Assembly: GCA_024400275.1 (NCBI GenBank)
Contig: JAKSMY010000002.1
Coordinates: 1-64,000, forward strand
Direction of reading: 5' to 3'
DNA length: 64,000 bases
DNA from: Paludibacteraceae bacterium
Lineage (GTDB): Bacteria > Bacteroidota > Bacteroidia > Bacteroidales > Paludibacteraceae
In this document: positions 23,891-33,472 of the stretch, one piece after another
Layout of the letters: each line of letters starts with the position of its first letter
Position numbering within the stretch: position 1 is the first letter of the stretch
The notes under the pieces: generated by a model
Databases searched by the model: none
What the model was told of the DNA's origin: nothing
The model's input: only the letters and a program-made list of their open reading frames with translations
Made by a program: the position numbers and the translations under genes

Positions 23891-25407
23891 TTACCTAATT
23901 TAAAAGAATGACAAAAGGATTTCAACAGATTGCGTTCCGCAGAATTGAGGGCAATAAACCAAATAGAACATAAGGTTATGATAATCGAAATACCTATTGT
24001 AATGATAAATCTAAATTCGATATATGCATAATTCTTTATCAATAAGCATACTATTATGGAAATTAATGTGGGCAAAATGACCGGCCATAGGACTTGTTTG
24101 ACATAATAATGAACATCCAAACTGATAGTTTTGTACATATACGGAATACGCATAACACCACATAAAATGTCAATGACTACGTAACAAATGAGAACGCTAT
24201 TGGCGGAATAACCTAATAATACACAAACGACAGCAGCAGGAATCGTCAGTAAACGGGTAGAGTTGATAATTAAGGAATAGGATTTGATATCCCCTGTTGC
24301 CTGATTAGCAGAATTGAGTCCGATGGTTAATTGGTCAAGAACCGTAGTAAATAAAATAAGCCGAGTAAATGCAACGGTGTGAGGAGGAAATTCTCCTAAC
24401 CAAAGATGCAAGATAGCCGGCATTTCTACAATTAAGGGAGTACACACCACCATCATTAACAGAAAAGCACATTTGCTTTCGAGTGCTGCAATGTGTATCA
24501 TTTTTTGTCTATTTCCTTGTCCTTCCGCTTTCATCAATTGTGGATTCATTGCATTTAAAACCGATAAGACAATGACCGAGACTGCTCCTGAAATTTGTTG
24601 GGTTAAGCCATACGCTGCATTTGCAATGGCTCCAAAGGCTCTGTTGATAACGACGGCTACACCTTGTGTCCGTATAATGATGCAGGCAGATGAATAGACC
24701 GTCCAATTGAGGAATCTACTAAATTCTCGAATGTATGTTTTATCAAGATTTTTAATACTTAAACAAGAACTCTCTTGAAAACGACAGCGTGCGTAAACGC
24801 CGAATGCCAGCAGGTTAAGAATTTGCATGCTGACCATTCCCCAGCCATAAAATATCAATTTATCCCATGCAATGTAACTCAACCATACTGCTATCAACAC
24901 TTTTAGTATGCCATCCATTACATCAACAAATGAGATGTAAACGATATTTTCTCTCGCTATAAAAAGAGCACGAAATGGGGCTGTTATGAAAGAAATGAAC
25001 AGCATTATGATTGATGCTATATACACAACAGTAGCAGCCGTTATGCGATTTTCGTCTATGTTAAGAAAAGAATGCGTTACCCACCGAGTTATGACTGCCA
25101 ATCCGATGGAAAGTATGAGACCTATCAATAAATGTAGCCAAAAACTATTGTTAAAGATGGTACTTATCGTTTTACAATTATTTTCTCCGTAATGGTAGGA
25201 TAAGAAACGCTGTGTAGAGATGACTAAAGCATTGGTTAAGAATGACAACAAAGCCACAACACCTGCAACAACTGAATAGATACCAAAATCAGTTTGTCCC
25301 AAAGCAGCCAAAATAAGCCGAGTGGAGTAGAGAGACAAACATACATTGATGATGGTACGTATGTATTGTGCTGATAGATTAACTAATATGCGTTGAGAAT
25401 GTGTCAT
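23887..25407 (-). CDS. Polysaccharide flippase (MATE/Wzx-like), first of two
   Basis: 506 residues, about fourteen membrane segments. The N terminus RILVNLSAQYIRTIINVCLSLYSTRLILAALGQTDFGIYSVV is characteristic of Bacteroidetes O-unit flippases (polysaccharide biosynthesis family). It would move lipid-linked glycan units across the inner membrane. A second flippase lies directly upstream. Confidence 0.87.
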   Translation of the reverse strand: MTHSQRILVNLSAQYIRTIINVCLSLYSTRLILAALGQTDFGIYSVVAGVVALLSFLTNALVISTQRFLSYHYGENNCKTISTIFNNSFWLHLLIGLILSIGLAVITRWVTHSFLNIDENRITAATVVYIASIIMLFISFITAPFRALFIARENIVYISFVDVMDGILKVLIAVWLSYIAWDKLIFYGWGMVSMQILNLLAFGVYARCRFQESSCLSIKNLDKTYIREFSRFLNWTVYSSACIIIRTQGVAVVINRAFGAIANAAYGLTQQISGAVSVIVLSVLNAMNPQLMKAEGQGNRQKMIHIAALESKCAFLLMMVVCTPLIVEMPAILHLWLGEFPPHTVAFTRLILFTTVLDQLTIGLNSANQATGDIKSYSLIINSTRLLTIPAAVVCVLLGYSANSVLICYVVIDILCGVMRIPYMYKTISLDVHYYVKQVLWPVILPTLISIIVCLLIKNYAYIEFRFIITIGISIIITLCSIWFIALNSAERNLLKSFCHSFKLGK

Positions 25408-25416
25408 TTAGTCATT

Positions 25417-26835
25417 TTAAGGTAATTTATGTTGTTTGAGTTCGCGAATAATAACGCTTGGCCATTTCCAGTTCTGGTAAGCCAATTGGGCGATGCCCGG
25501 AGCAAGGATAAGAGGCCAAGTTTTATCGATTGACGGTGGACAATGCACAATGCACAATGGGACGGGAAGAGTTGGGATATAGAGGAAGAGGAGCAATAAT
25601 ATAATGGTGGCGGCTCCGCTAACGAGAGAGGGAATAAAGAACGGAATACGATTGTCCGCCATAATGAACCCTGCCGAAGTGGCGTGATTTTGCTCCAATA
25701 GATTGATAACGAGCATAGTAATCAACATGGCTGCTGGTACAAAGGGCGTTTGACTGTGAATAATATCCAAAGCCCAATCGCCCAAAGTAATCCACAATAA
25801 TCCTCCTACGACAAAGGTGGCAACCACAATAATGACGTTTGAAATGTATGTTTTTTTCAATCCTGTCCAGTTGTTCTCAGTTCGATACTGTGCCAGTTTG
25901 GGCGAGATGGACTGGTAATAAACCGTTGCACAACGGTTGAGAATCTCCATGACCTGAATCGTAATGCCATAACAGGCTATTGCCTCCAGAGACAAGAAAG
26001 CAGACCCGATAAGCACTGCCGATTTATTGACACAAAAGCCTCCCAGTTGCGTAAGCCCTACTTTGAGAGCATTCGGATAGATGGCAGCAAGTACCTGCTT
26101 GTCGTCTTGTCCTTCCGTTTGCTGAAGCATAGATTTCATCGTTTTAGTGAAGAAAACACGATGCATCAACAAACGACGGATAACAATAGACATTAATTGC
26201 GCCGTGACGATGGCAGTTAAACCCAATCCGCAATAAATCAGAGCAATAGCAACAATCAGATAGACGGATTGCCCAAGAATGGTGATTTGCTGACTTCGTT
26301 TGACATATCCTTTCCCAAGCAGAAGGGCATCGTAATAAAGCGTATAGAGGTTGTAGCAATTGATGGCAATCAATAAAATCCACGCCAGCAAGGCATCTTG
26401 ACGGTCTCCTGTGTATTTATTCAGAATATACACAAAATAGGCGGTTCCTACAGTAGCCAAAAGGACAAATGCCCCCAGTGCCATCCATGTATAGAACTTT
26501 TGCATGGCCGTGAGGGCACCCTTGAGCAGGGAGTAATCAATATCAGCCGCCTGAGTGGTATCTACTTTTTCGACACCATCTTTGTATAAATGCCGTGCAC
26601 CGCTGAGGATATAACTGACACTGCGTGCAAAAGACGGGCGAAAACCAAAATCAAGAATCATAACGAGCAAAGCAATCGTTTGGAATATATTCCATATTCC
26701 AACGGTCTCTGCGGGCATCTTATTGAGTATAAAAGGCAATAAAATAACCCCTGCACCAATCATAAAAATGGTTGCTGCATAACTCCAAAGAATGTCTCTT
26801 CGTCCTATGTTCTCAATTCGGTTATAGTCTTCCAT
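25417..26835 (-). CDS. Polysaccharide flippase (MATE/Wzx-like), second of two
   Basis: 472 residues, about twelve to fourteen membrane segments, N terminus DILWSYAATIFMIGAGVILLPFILNKM and then GIWNIFQTIALLVMILDFGFRPSFARSVSYI. It is only distantly similar to the next flippase, so it is not a recent duplicate. A 7-mer DNA repeat encodes LCIVHC at about residues 425-432, in or beside the last membrane hairpin. Its start overlaps the UDP-sugar dehydrogenase stop by 14 bases. Confidence 0.83.
   Translation of the reverse strand: MEDYNRIENIGRRDILWSYAATIFMIGAGVILLPFILNKMPAETVGIWNIFQTIALLVMILDFGFRPSFARSVSYILSGARHLYKDGVEKVDTTQAADIDYSLLKGALTAMQKFYTWMALGAFVLLATVGTAYFVYILNKYTGDRQDALLAWILLIAINCYNLYTLYYDALLLGKGYVKRSQQITILGQSVYLIVAIALIYCGLGLTAIVTAQLMSIVIRRLLMHRVFFTKTMKSMLQQTEGQDDKQVLAAIYPNALKVGLTQLGGFCVNKSAVLIGSAFLSLEAIACYGITIQVMEILNRCATVYYQSISPKLAQYRTENNWTGLKKTYISNVIIVVATFVVGGLLWITLGDWALDIIHSQTPFVPAAMLITMLVINLLEQNHATSAGFIMADNRIPFFIPSLVSGAATIILLLLFLYIPTLPVPLCIVHCPPSIDKTWPLILAPGIAQLAYQNWKWPSVIIRELKQHKLP
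25540..25560 (-). repeat. GCACAAT 7-mer repeat inside the flippase gene
   Basis: Three 7-nt units of ACAATGC type. Read on the coding (minus) strand they give the hydrophobic cycle CIVHCAL. Other copies are at 38826-38860, 62771-62801 and 63404-63434. Confidence 0.88.
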
Positions 26836-28117
26836 CCACGAGAGAACGATCTACAAAATTCTTGACATCAAAGATAACGGCTCCCCGGTCACGGTATTTC
26901 TTGAAGTCGAAAGTGAGGAACTGTTCGTGGCTGACGCAAGCGATGACAGCAGCATATTTCTTATCCGGGTTGATACCTGCAATCAGATCCTTGCCGTATT
27001 CATGCTTTACTACAGTAGGCGAAGCCCAAGGATCATAGATGTCCACTTTGCAACCAAAATCTTCCAGTTCATTGGCAATGTCCACTACTTTGGTATTACG
27101 GCAGTCAGGGCAGTTCTCTTTGAAAGTAACACCCAAGATAAGGACGTTGGAATCCTTAATCTTGTGGTCCTTTTGAATCATCAGTTTGAGCGTTTTGTCG
27201 GCAATAAACTTGGCGATAGAGTTATTGACAGCACGTCCTGAGAGAATGACTTGCGGGTCATAGCCGAGCGATTTGGCTTTGTGTGCAAGGTAGTAAGGGT
27301 CAACGCTGATGCAGTGACCACCCACCAAGCCCGGGCGGTATTTGAGGAAGTTCCATTTGGTACCGGCTGCCTCGATAACGTCGTTGGTGTCGATGCCCAC
27401 GCGGTCGCAGATAAGCGCGAGTTCGTTCATGAAAGAGATATTAACATCACGTTGGCTGTTTTCGACTGCTTTGGCTGCTTCGGCAACTTTCATATTGGGC
27501 GCACGGTGGGTACCGTTGAGCAAGATACTATTGTAAAGAGCGTCCACAATGTCAGCCACCTCGGGAGTAGAACCGGAAGTAATCTTTTTAATCTTGGTCA
27601 GAGTGTTTACCTTGTCGCCCGGATTGATACGTTCAGGGCTGTAGCCGCAGAAGAAATCTACGTTGAACTTAAGACCGCTATTTTTCTCCAAAACGGGTAC
27701 GCAGTCTTCTTCTGTGCAACCCGGGTAAACGGTGGATTCATAGATGACGATGTCTCCCTTGTTGAGCGTTTTGCCAATGGTCTCGCTGGCTTTCAGTAGT
27801 GGAGTGAGGTCAGGGTTATTAAAACGGTCAATGGGCGTTGGCACCGTAACGATGTAAGTGTTAACCTCTTTGAGGTCATCAGCATTGCAGGTAAAGGACA
27901 GTCCAACTTTTTGTGTGGCTTTGTATAAATCACATGCTTGTTTCATGCCGACCAAATCTGCCTCCAAAGTGTGGTCTTCGCCACGTTCCAATTCGTCAAC
28001 GCGGGCTTTGAATACATCAAAGCCAATGACACGATACTTCTTGCCATATTCGATGGCCAACGGCAGCCCGACATATCCCAAGCCGACGACTGCAATTTTA
28101 CGATTTGATAAATCCAT
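26822..28117 (-). CDS. UDP-N-acetylhexosamine (nucleotide-sugar) dehydrogenase
   Basis: 431 residues. It oxidises the C6 of a UDP-sugar to the uronic acid. Start ATG 28117 gives the canonical NAD-binding N terminus RKIAVVGLGYVGLPLA; a longer frame upstream would run through the promoter. PTPID, the ESTVYPG stretch, the catalytic Cys in GGHCISVDPYY and GVTFKENCPDCRNTK are all present. It resembles TviB/WbpA-type enzymes more than UDP-glucose dehydrogenases; the exact substrate is inferred. First gene of the polysaccharide series. Confidence 0.93.
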   Translation of the reverse strand: MDLSNRKIAVVGLGYVGLPLAIEYGKKYRVIGFDVFKARVDELERGEDHTLEADLVGMKQACDLYKATQKVGLSFTCNADDLKEVNTYIVTVPTPIDRFNNPDLTPLLKASETIGKTLNKGDIVIYESTVYPGCTEEDCVPVLEKNSGLKFNVDFFCGYSPERINPGDKVNTLTKIKKITSGSTPEVADIVDALYNSILLNGTHRAPNMKVAEAAKAVENSQRDVNISFMNELALICDRVGIDTNDVIEAAGTKWNFLKYRPGLVGGHCISVDPYYLAHKAKSLGYDPQVILSGRAVNNSIAKFIADKTLKLMIQKDHKIKDSNVLILGVTFKENCPDCRNTKVVDIANELEDFGCKVDIYDPWASPTVVKHEYGKDLIAGINPDKKYAAVIACVSHEQFLTFDFKKYRDRGAVIFDVKNFVDRSLVDGRL

Positions 28118-28156
28118 GATTTTTATATTTAAGTGTATAATTAGCGATAAAGCATG

Positions 28157-28188
28157 CAAAGATACAAAATATATTTTATATACGCAAG
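28157..28188 (-). promoter_or_regulatory. Promoter of the surface-polysaccharide series
   Basis: Minus-strand -7 TATCTTTG (28157-28164) with a -33 of CTTG (28185-28188) 20 bp upstream. The ATG is at 28117. No further promoter of this type was found before the end of the series near 12.8 kb. Confidence 0.75.
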
Positions 28189-28247
28189 CGCGCGCGAAAA
28201 AAATCAACAAAAAAAAACTTTTTGTTATCTATGTAAAAAAAAAGTTG

Positions 28248-28255
28248 TACCTTTG
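28248..28255 (+). promoter_or_regulatory. -7 box of the DUF2723 gene
   Basis: TACCTTTG, 41 bases before ATG 28296. A TTTG at 28221-28224 lies 23 bp upstream, slightly further than usual. Confidence 0.7.
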
Positions 28256-28295
28256 CAATGCGTAAATTGCGTAAAAATGTAAAAAAATAACAATA

Positions 28296-31200
28296 ATGAA
28301 ACAATTCAAACTTTGGAACACCGTGTGCGGTTGGGTGGTATTTGCCATAGCCGCCGCCACGTATCTCTCAACGATGGAGCCCACGGCTTCATTCTGGGAT
28401 TGTGGAGAGTTTATCTCCAGTGCTTATAAGTTGGATGTAGGACATCCACCCGGAGCACCGTTTTTTATGTTAATGGGTCATTTCTTCTCACTTTTTGCGA
28501 ATGATCCGAGTCAAGTGGCTCTTTATGTCAATGCTTTGTCGGCTTTGGCATCCGCCTTTTGTATTTTGTTCCTTTTCTGGACCATTACGGCATTGGTGAA
28601 GAAGATGGTTGTGCCGGATACATTGGGTAAGAGCATAGCCCTGTTAGGTGCCGGAGCCGTAGGTGCATTGGCCTATACATTCTCTGATACATTCTGGTTC
28701 TCAGCAGTAGAGGGAGAGGTATATGCATCGTCTTCGTTGTTTACGGCTGTTGTTTTCTGGCTTATTCTCAAATGGGACGAGCAGGCAGACGAAGAGGGTA
28801 GTGACCGCTGGCTAATTCTAATCATGTATTTGATGGGATTAAGTATCGGTGTACACTTGCTTAACTTGCTGACTATTCCTGCTTTAGCGATGGTCTATTA
28901 TTTCCGCAAGTACGATTTTACGTGGAAAGGGGCTATAGGTGCCTTTCTGTTGAGTTGTGTTATTTTGGCGGTTATATTATTTGGCATTATTCCCGGATTC
29001 CCAACGGTGGCAGGGTGGTTTGAATTACTCTTTACCAATGGGTTCGGTTGTCCGTTTAATACCGGCTTGTATGTTTATTTGGCTTTGGTAGTCGGATTGC
29101 TGGGCTGGGGTATTTGGCGTACATATCAGAAATTGGAGGTCGAATACACGCAAAAAATGCGTTGGATTCATAACGGACTGATTATGATAGCCGTTATTTT
29201 GATTGGTTATTTCAGTTATGCCGTTACCGTGATACGTTCTAATGCCGATACACCGATGGATCAGAACTCTCCGGATAATGTATTTGCCCTTAAGTCTTAT
29301 TTGCAGCGCGACCAATACGGCGATTGCCCACTCTTGTACGGTCAGGTGTATAATGCGCCGGTCAAGCTTGAAGTGCGTGGCAATATGTGTATCCCCGTAG
29401 AGAAACAGGGACGTGCCCTGTATGCCCCAGCTCCGAAGAAGGACGGCGAGCAAGACCGCTATGTGCTGACCGGGTATAAGCAGAGTTACGAATACATGGA
29501 CGAGTTCAAAATGCTTTTCCCGCGTATGTGGTCCGGTCAAGGATCGCATGTTAATGCGTATAAAGACTGGGCAGAGATTAAAGGACGTCGTGTCCGCTAT
29601 GATTATTGTGGTCAGAAGAAGACAGAGTATTGCCCAACCTTTGGTGAAAACCTTCGCTTCTTCTTCCGCTATCAACTCAACTTTATGTATTGGCGTTACT
29701 TTATGTGGAATTTCTCCGGTCGCCAGAATGACCTGCAAAGTTACGGGGACATCACGAAGGGTAACTGGATAACAGGATTTAATTTTTTGGATAACGCTCG
29801 TTTAGGCAATCAGAAATTATTGCCAAAAGAACTGCGTGAGAACAAGGGGCATAATGTTTATTATATGTTGCCGCTTTTATTGGGTCTGATTGGCCTCGTT
29901 TGGCAGTTGGGTAAAAAGAAAGGCGGTCAGAATTTTACATTGACTTTCCTCATGTTCTTTATGACCGGTATCGCTATTGTTCTTTATCTGAACCAGACTC
30001 CGTATCAACCTCGTGAACGAGACTATGCATACGCCGGCAGTTTCTATGCGTTCTGTATTTGGATAGGTCTTGCCGTGGTGGCATTGTATGAAGGGGTGAC
30101 CAAGAAGATGAAGTCGGAAGGTGCCAAAGCGGTCGTTGCTGCCGTAGTGACAGTGGTTTGTCTGCTTGTTCCTGCACAGATGGCAAGTCAGAACTGGGAC
30201 GATCACGATAGGTCAGACCGTTTCAGTTGTCGTGATTTTGGTGCCAACTACCTGCGTTCATGCGAGAAAGATGCCATCATCTTTACCAATGGCGATAATG
30301 ATACTTTCCCCTTGTGGTATAACCAAGAGGTAGAGGGTGAAGGTGCCGATATGCGTGTTTGTAATTTATCCTATCTGCAAACAGATTGGTATATATCACA
30401 AATGCAACGTCCTTACTACGGGAGTTCACCACTGCCTATCAATTGGGAATATAAAGATTATATGCCCGGCACGAATGAGGTTGTATTTACAGATAACCGT
30501 ATAGGTCAGCCTATCTCTGTGGCGCAAGCCTTTGATTTTGTCCGTTCAGATGACCCACGTACCAAACGTGACGGTGAAAACTATATACCATCTAATCAGT
30601 TGTATATAGACAATCCGTCGGGCGAACCGATTCCCATTAAGTCTAATCGGCATTATACGCGCAGCGAAATGATGATTATGGAGATGCTTCAAAACATAGC
30701 CAAGGAAGGCTGGAAGCGGCCTATTTATTTCGCTGTGACAGTAGGAAACGACTACTATTTAGGTTTGGAACCGTACTTCGAAAATTGTGGCTTGGCATAT
30801 CGTGTCACGCCTACGCGCAGTCATGACGGACATGAGCGTATCAATGCAGAAGTTATGTATGACAATATGATGCATAAGTTCCGTTATGGCAATATGAATA
30901 AGCCGGGTATTTACATTGATGAAAACCTGATGCGTATGTGCCGTACTCATCGTATGATGTTTGCCGAATTGGCTGAGGCTTTGGTGCGCGAGGGCAAGAA
31001 TGAGCAGGCATTAGAAGTGCTTGATTATGCAGACGAGATGCTGCCCGGATATAACGTGCCTTACGAGACAACGTCTATTACAATGGGCTCACTCTATTAT
31101 TACTTACACCAACCGGAAAAAGGCACTCGTCTGATGACTGCGGTTGCTGACAATTGTATTGAATATCTGGAGTGGGGTACTACATTAGACAGGGAGCATC

Positions 31201-31331
31201 ATAAAGCCGCTGAACATACATTGAACCAGCAAGCTTCTATTTTGGAATATATATGTCGGAATATGCGCTCGTACGGTCAAGGAGATTTGGCTTCCGAGTA
31301 CATGACAAAAATGAATAATTGTGGATACTAA
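28296..31331 (+). CDS. DUF2723 / GT117-type membrane protein
   Basis: 1011 residues. The N-terminal half is a multi-pass membrane domain opening TYLSTMEPTASFWDCGEFISSAYKLDVGHPPGAPF, the DUF2723 signature, with acidic residues in the first outer loop as in GT-C glycosyltransferases. Another conserved block is TPYQPRERDYAYAGSFYAFCIW. The soluble C-terminal half contains NGDNDTFPLWYNQEVEG and ends in helical repeats. The family is widespread in Bacteroidetes and is thought to transfer sugars to proteins or lipids outside the cytoplasm; the substrate is unknown. The last 11 bases overlap the CobW-type gene. Confidence 0.9.
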   Translation: MKQFKLWNTVCGWVVFAIAAATYLSTMEPTASFWDCGEFISSAYKLDVGHPPGAPFFMLMGHFFSLFANDPSQVALYVNALSALASAFCILFLFWTITALVKKMVVPDTLGKSIALLGAGAVGALAYTFSDTFWFSAVEGEVYASSSLFTAVVFWLILKWDEQADEEGSDRWLILIMYLMGLSIGVHLLNLLTIPALAMVYYFRKYDFTWKGAIGAFLLSCVILAVILFGIIPGFPTVAGWFELLFTNGFGCPFNTGLYVYLALVVGLLGWGIWRTYQKLEVEYTQKMRWIHNGLIMIAVILIGYFSYAVTVIRSNADTPMDQNSPDNVFALKSYLQRDQYGDCPLLYGQVYNAPVKLEVRGNMCIPVEKQGRALYAPAPKKDGEQDRYVLTGYKQSYEYMDEFKMLFPRMWSGQGSHVNAYKDWAEIKGRRVRYDYCGQKKTEYCPTFGENLRFFFRYQLNFMYWRYFMWNFSGRQNDLQSYGDITKGNWITGFNFLDNARLGNQKLLPKELRENKGHNVYYMLPLLLGLIGLVWQLGKKKGGQNFTLTFLMFFMTGIAIVLYLNQTPYQPRERDYAYAGSFYAFCIWIGLAVVALYEGVTKKMKSEGAKAVVAAVVTVVCLLVPAQMASQNWDDHDRSDRFSCRDFGANYLRSCEKDAIIFTNGDNDTFPLWYNQEVEGEGADMRVCNLSYLQTDWYISQMQRPYYGSSPLPINWEYKDYMPGTNEVVFTDNRIGQPISVAQAFDFVRSDDPRTKRDGENYIPSNQLYIDNPSGEPIPIKSNRHYTRSEMMIMEMLQNIAKEGWKRPIYFAVTVGNDYYLGLEPYFENCGLAYRVTPTRSHDGHERINAEVMYDNMMHKFRYGNMNKPGIYIDENLMRMCRTHRMMFAELAEALVREGKNEQALEVLDYADEMLPGYNVPYETTSITMGSLYYYLHQPEKGTRLMTAVADNCIEYLEWGTTLDREHHKAAEHTLNQQASILEYICRNMRSYGQGDLASEYMTKMNNCGY

Positions 31332-32454
31332 TTCAGTTCCTGTACTGCTACTGACGGGATACCTCGGTAGTGGTAAAACGACATTGCTAAACCGTATTCT
31401 TGCCAATCAGGCAGGAATACGGTTTGCCGTGATTGTGAATGACATAGGAGAAGTTAATGTTGATGCTGCCCTAATCGAAAAGGGTGGGGTGGTAAATAGC
31501 AAAGACGATAATTTGCTTGCTTTGTCCAACGGATGTATATGCTGTACATTGAAGATGGACATGGTACAGCAGTTGCATGATTTATGCGTGGCCAAGAAGT
31601 TCGATTATATCGTTATTGAAGCCAGCGGAATATGCGAGCCTGCCCCTATTGCACAAACAATCTGTTCCTATCGCCGGATGGTGCCTTTTACAGAGGACCC
31701 TGCACCGAGTTTGGATTGTATTGTCAGCGTAGTCGATGCGTTGCGTCTAAAAGATGATTTCCAAATGGGAAAGGACCTGAAACGTAACGATTTAGAAGAA
31801 GATGATTTGGCAAGTCTTGTGATTCAGCAGATTGAGTTCTGCAATGTTATCTTGCTGAACAAGGCTGCTGAACTGACACCTTCCGAATTGGATTATGTAC
31901 GTTCGGTTATTCGTGCTATTCAACCTACGGCAGAAATTATAGAGACCAATTATTGTGACGTTCCTTTTGACAAGATTTTGAAAACTCATGCTTTCAACTT
32001 TGACGAAGTAGCCGGCTCTGCTGCCTGGCTTCAAGGCGTAGAGGGTGATGTTGAGTTGGAGAATGAGGAAACGGGCGAGGCATACGAATACGGAATAGAT
32101 ACGTTTGTTTATTATCGCCGTAAACCTTTCCGTCTCGGCTTGTTTGACGATTTTGTTGCCCGTCAGTGGCCTAAATCAGTTATTCGTTGCAAGGGTATGT
32201 GCTATTTTGACGATGAATACGATATGTGCTATCTGTTTGAGCAGGCCGGTAGGCAGTTTAACCTTAAGCAGTGCGGCGAGTTTTATGCCACTATGCCCAA
32301 AGAAGAATTGATGCAAGCGATGGCACAAGACCCTCTTCTTCAACGTGATTGGGACGAGCAATACGGTGACCGTATGCAAAAACTCGTTTTTATCGGTCAG
32401 AATATGGACAAAGAAGCTATCGAGAAAGCGTTAGATAATTGTTTGGCTTATTGA
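31321..32454 (+). CDS. CobW/COG0523-type G3E GTPase
   Basis: 377 residues. The start is GTG 31321, because an in-frame stop lies at 31312 and the P-loop is only 12 codons in. P-loop GYLGSGKT (13-20), metal-binding CxCC motif GCICC (71-75) and EASGICEP are present. The C-terminal CobW domain is longer than usual and contains YFDDEYDMCYLF. G3E GTPases deliver metals (zinc, cobalt, nickel) to target proteins; no zinc-dependent partner or Zur-type site is next to it, so the metal is unknown. Its last 7 bases overlap the convergent GT2 gene. Confidence 0.9.
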   Translation: MDTNSVPVLLLTGYLGSGKTTLLNRILANQAGIRFAVIVNDIGEVNVDAALIEKGGVVNSKDDNLLALSNGCICCTLKMDMVQQLHDLCVAKKFDYIVIEASGICEPAPIAQTICSYRRMVPFTEDPAPSLDCIVSVVDALRLKDDFQMGKDLKRNDLEEDDLASLVIQQIEFCNVILLNKAAELTPSELDYVRSVIRAIQPTAEIIETNYCDVPFDKILKTHAFNFDEVAGSAAWLQGVEGDVELENEETGEAYEYGIDTFVYYRRKPFRLGLFDDFVARQWPKSVIRCKGMCYFDDEYDMCYLFEQAGRQFNLKQCGEFYATMPKEELMQAMAQDPLLQRDWDEQYGDRMQKLVFIGQNMDKEAIEKALDNCLAY

Positions 32455-33446
32455 CGCTTTCTGCGGAAATAATAGTCAAATAAAATACTTCGATTGCTAA
32501 TCGTCTCCGGATAGGGGACGATTGCTTTTTGTAGGTTGTCGTGACGTTTGGAAACAAAGTTAGGACGCATACGCCAAAAATCTATTCTTGCTCGTACCAC
32601 GGCTGTAGCATTGGAAACTTTTCCTGTGAACAAGAGGTGTACTGCTGCCAAATAATCCAAGATAAACCGCCATATAAAAACTTTCCAAAGTTGGCAGTGA
32701 GGCAGGTTTTTATACATCATCAACAAGCAATTGCGAAAGTTGAGGTATGTTTTGTGAGGAGATTCATATTGTAACGAACCTCCGCCCCAGTGGTATATCA
32801 TACTTTGTGGAATACAAACCAACTGATAACCACGGCATTGCATTCTCCAGCAGAGGTCTATTTCTTCCATGTGTGCAAAGAAATCGGCATCTAATCCACC
32901 TATTTCTTTATACACGCCCGTGCGTACGCACATACATGCGCCCGATGTCCAGAAGACAGGAGTCACCTGGTCGTATTGTCCGTTGTCTTGCTCAACGTAA
33001 TCAAGAAAACGCCCACGGCAATAGGGATAGATAAGTTTATCCAACATACCTCCGGCAGCCCCAGCATGCTCAAAAAAATCCCGTTGCCGGTCGGAACGTA
33101 TTTTAGGCATTGTGGCAGATACCTTTGGGTGTGCGTCCATATAATCCAGCAGCGGCGCAAGCCAATTCTCCGTCGTTTCTACGTCAGAATTGAGCAGTAC
33201 GCAATATTCGGAGTCCACTTGTGACAGGGCTCGATTATAACCCTCCGCAAAACCATAATTGGCATTTAGGGATATAAGCCGTACTGCGGGAAAATTATGC
33301 AGTACGGATATACTATCATCAGTGGAACCGTTATCAGCCACAACGATTTCCACATCGGGCAAATCGGTGTGTTCAATCACCGAAGGCAAGTAGTGACGCA
33401 ATATATCTGCGCCGTTCCAGTTCAATATGACGATGCTGCACTTCAA
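32448..33446 (-). CDS. Glycosyltransferase family 2
   Basis: 332 residues. The N terminus CSIVILNWNGADILRHYLPSV and VVADNGSTDDS mark a GT2 enzyme. LNSDVE carries the metal-binding Asp, and the C-terminal AHMEEIDLCWRMQCRGYQLV is the acceptor/catalytic block of rhamnosyl-type GT2s. The start codon is TTG (33446); it and the stop of the upstream acyltransferase are both supplied by a 7-mer repeat, with AAGGAG about 11 bases upstream. Confidence 0.9.
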   Translation of the reverse strand: MKCSIVILNWNGADILRHYLPSVIEHTDLPDVEIVVADNGSTDDSISVLHNFPAVRLISLNANYGFAEGYNRALSQVDSEYCVLLNSDVETTENWLAPLLDYMDAHPKVSATMPKIRSDRQRDFFEHAGAAGGMLDKLIYPYCRGRFLDYVEQDNGQYDQVTPVFWTSGACMCVRTGVYKEIGGLDADFFAHMEEIDLCWRMQCRGYQLVCIPQSMIYHWGGGSLQYESPHKTYLNFRNCLLMMYKNLPHCQLWKVFIWRFILDYLAAVHLLFTGKVSNATAVVRARIDFWRMRPNFVSKRHDNLQKAIVPYPETISNRSILFDYYFRRKRQ

Positions 33447-33472
33447 TTCTCAATTCTCCTTTTTCAATTCTC
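33444..33472 (-). repeat. 7-mer repeat at an LpxL/GT2 gene junction
   Basis: Two CAATTCT units (33444-33457 on plus) and a third partial unit near 33466 cover the end of the acyltransferase gene and the start of the GT2 gene. On the coding strand GAATTGA supplies the TGA stop and the TTG start. Confidence 0.8.

Noticed and set aside
26822..28210. Longer UDP-sugar dehydrogenase frame starting at 28210
   Set aside because: It reads through the promoter; ATG 28117 directly precedes the NAD-binding motif.
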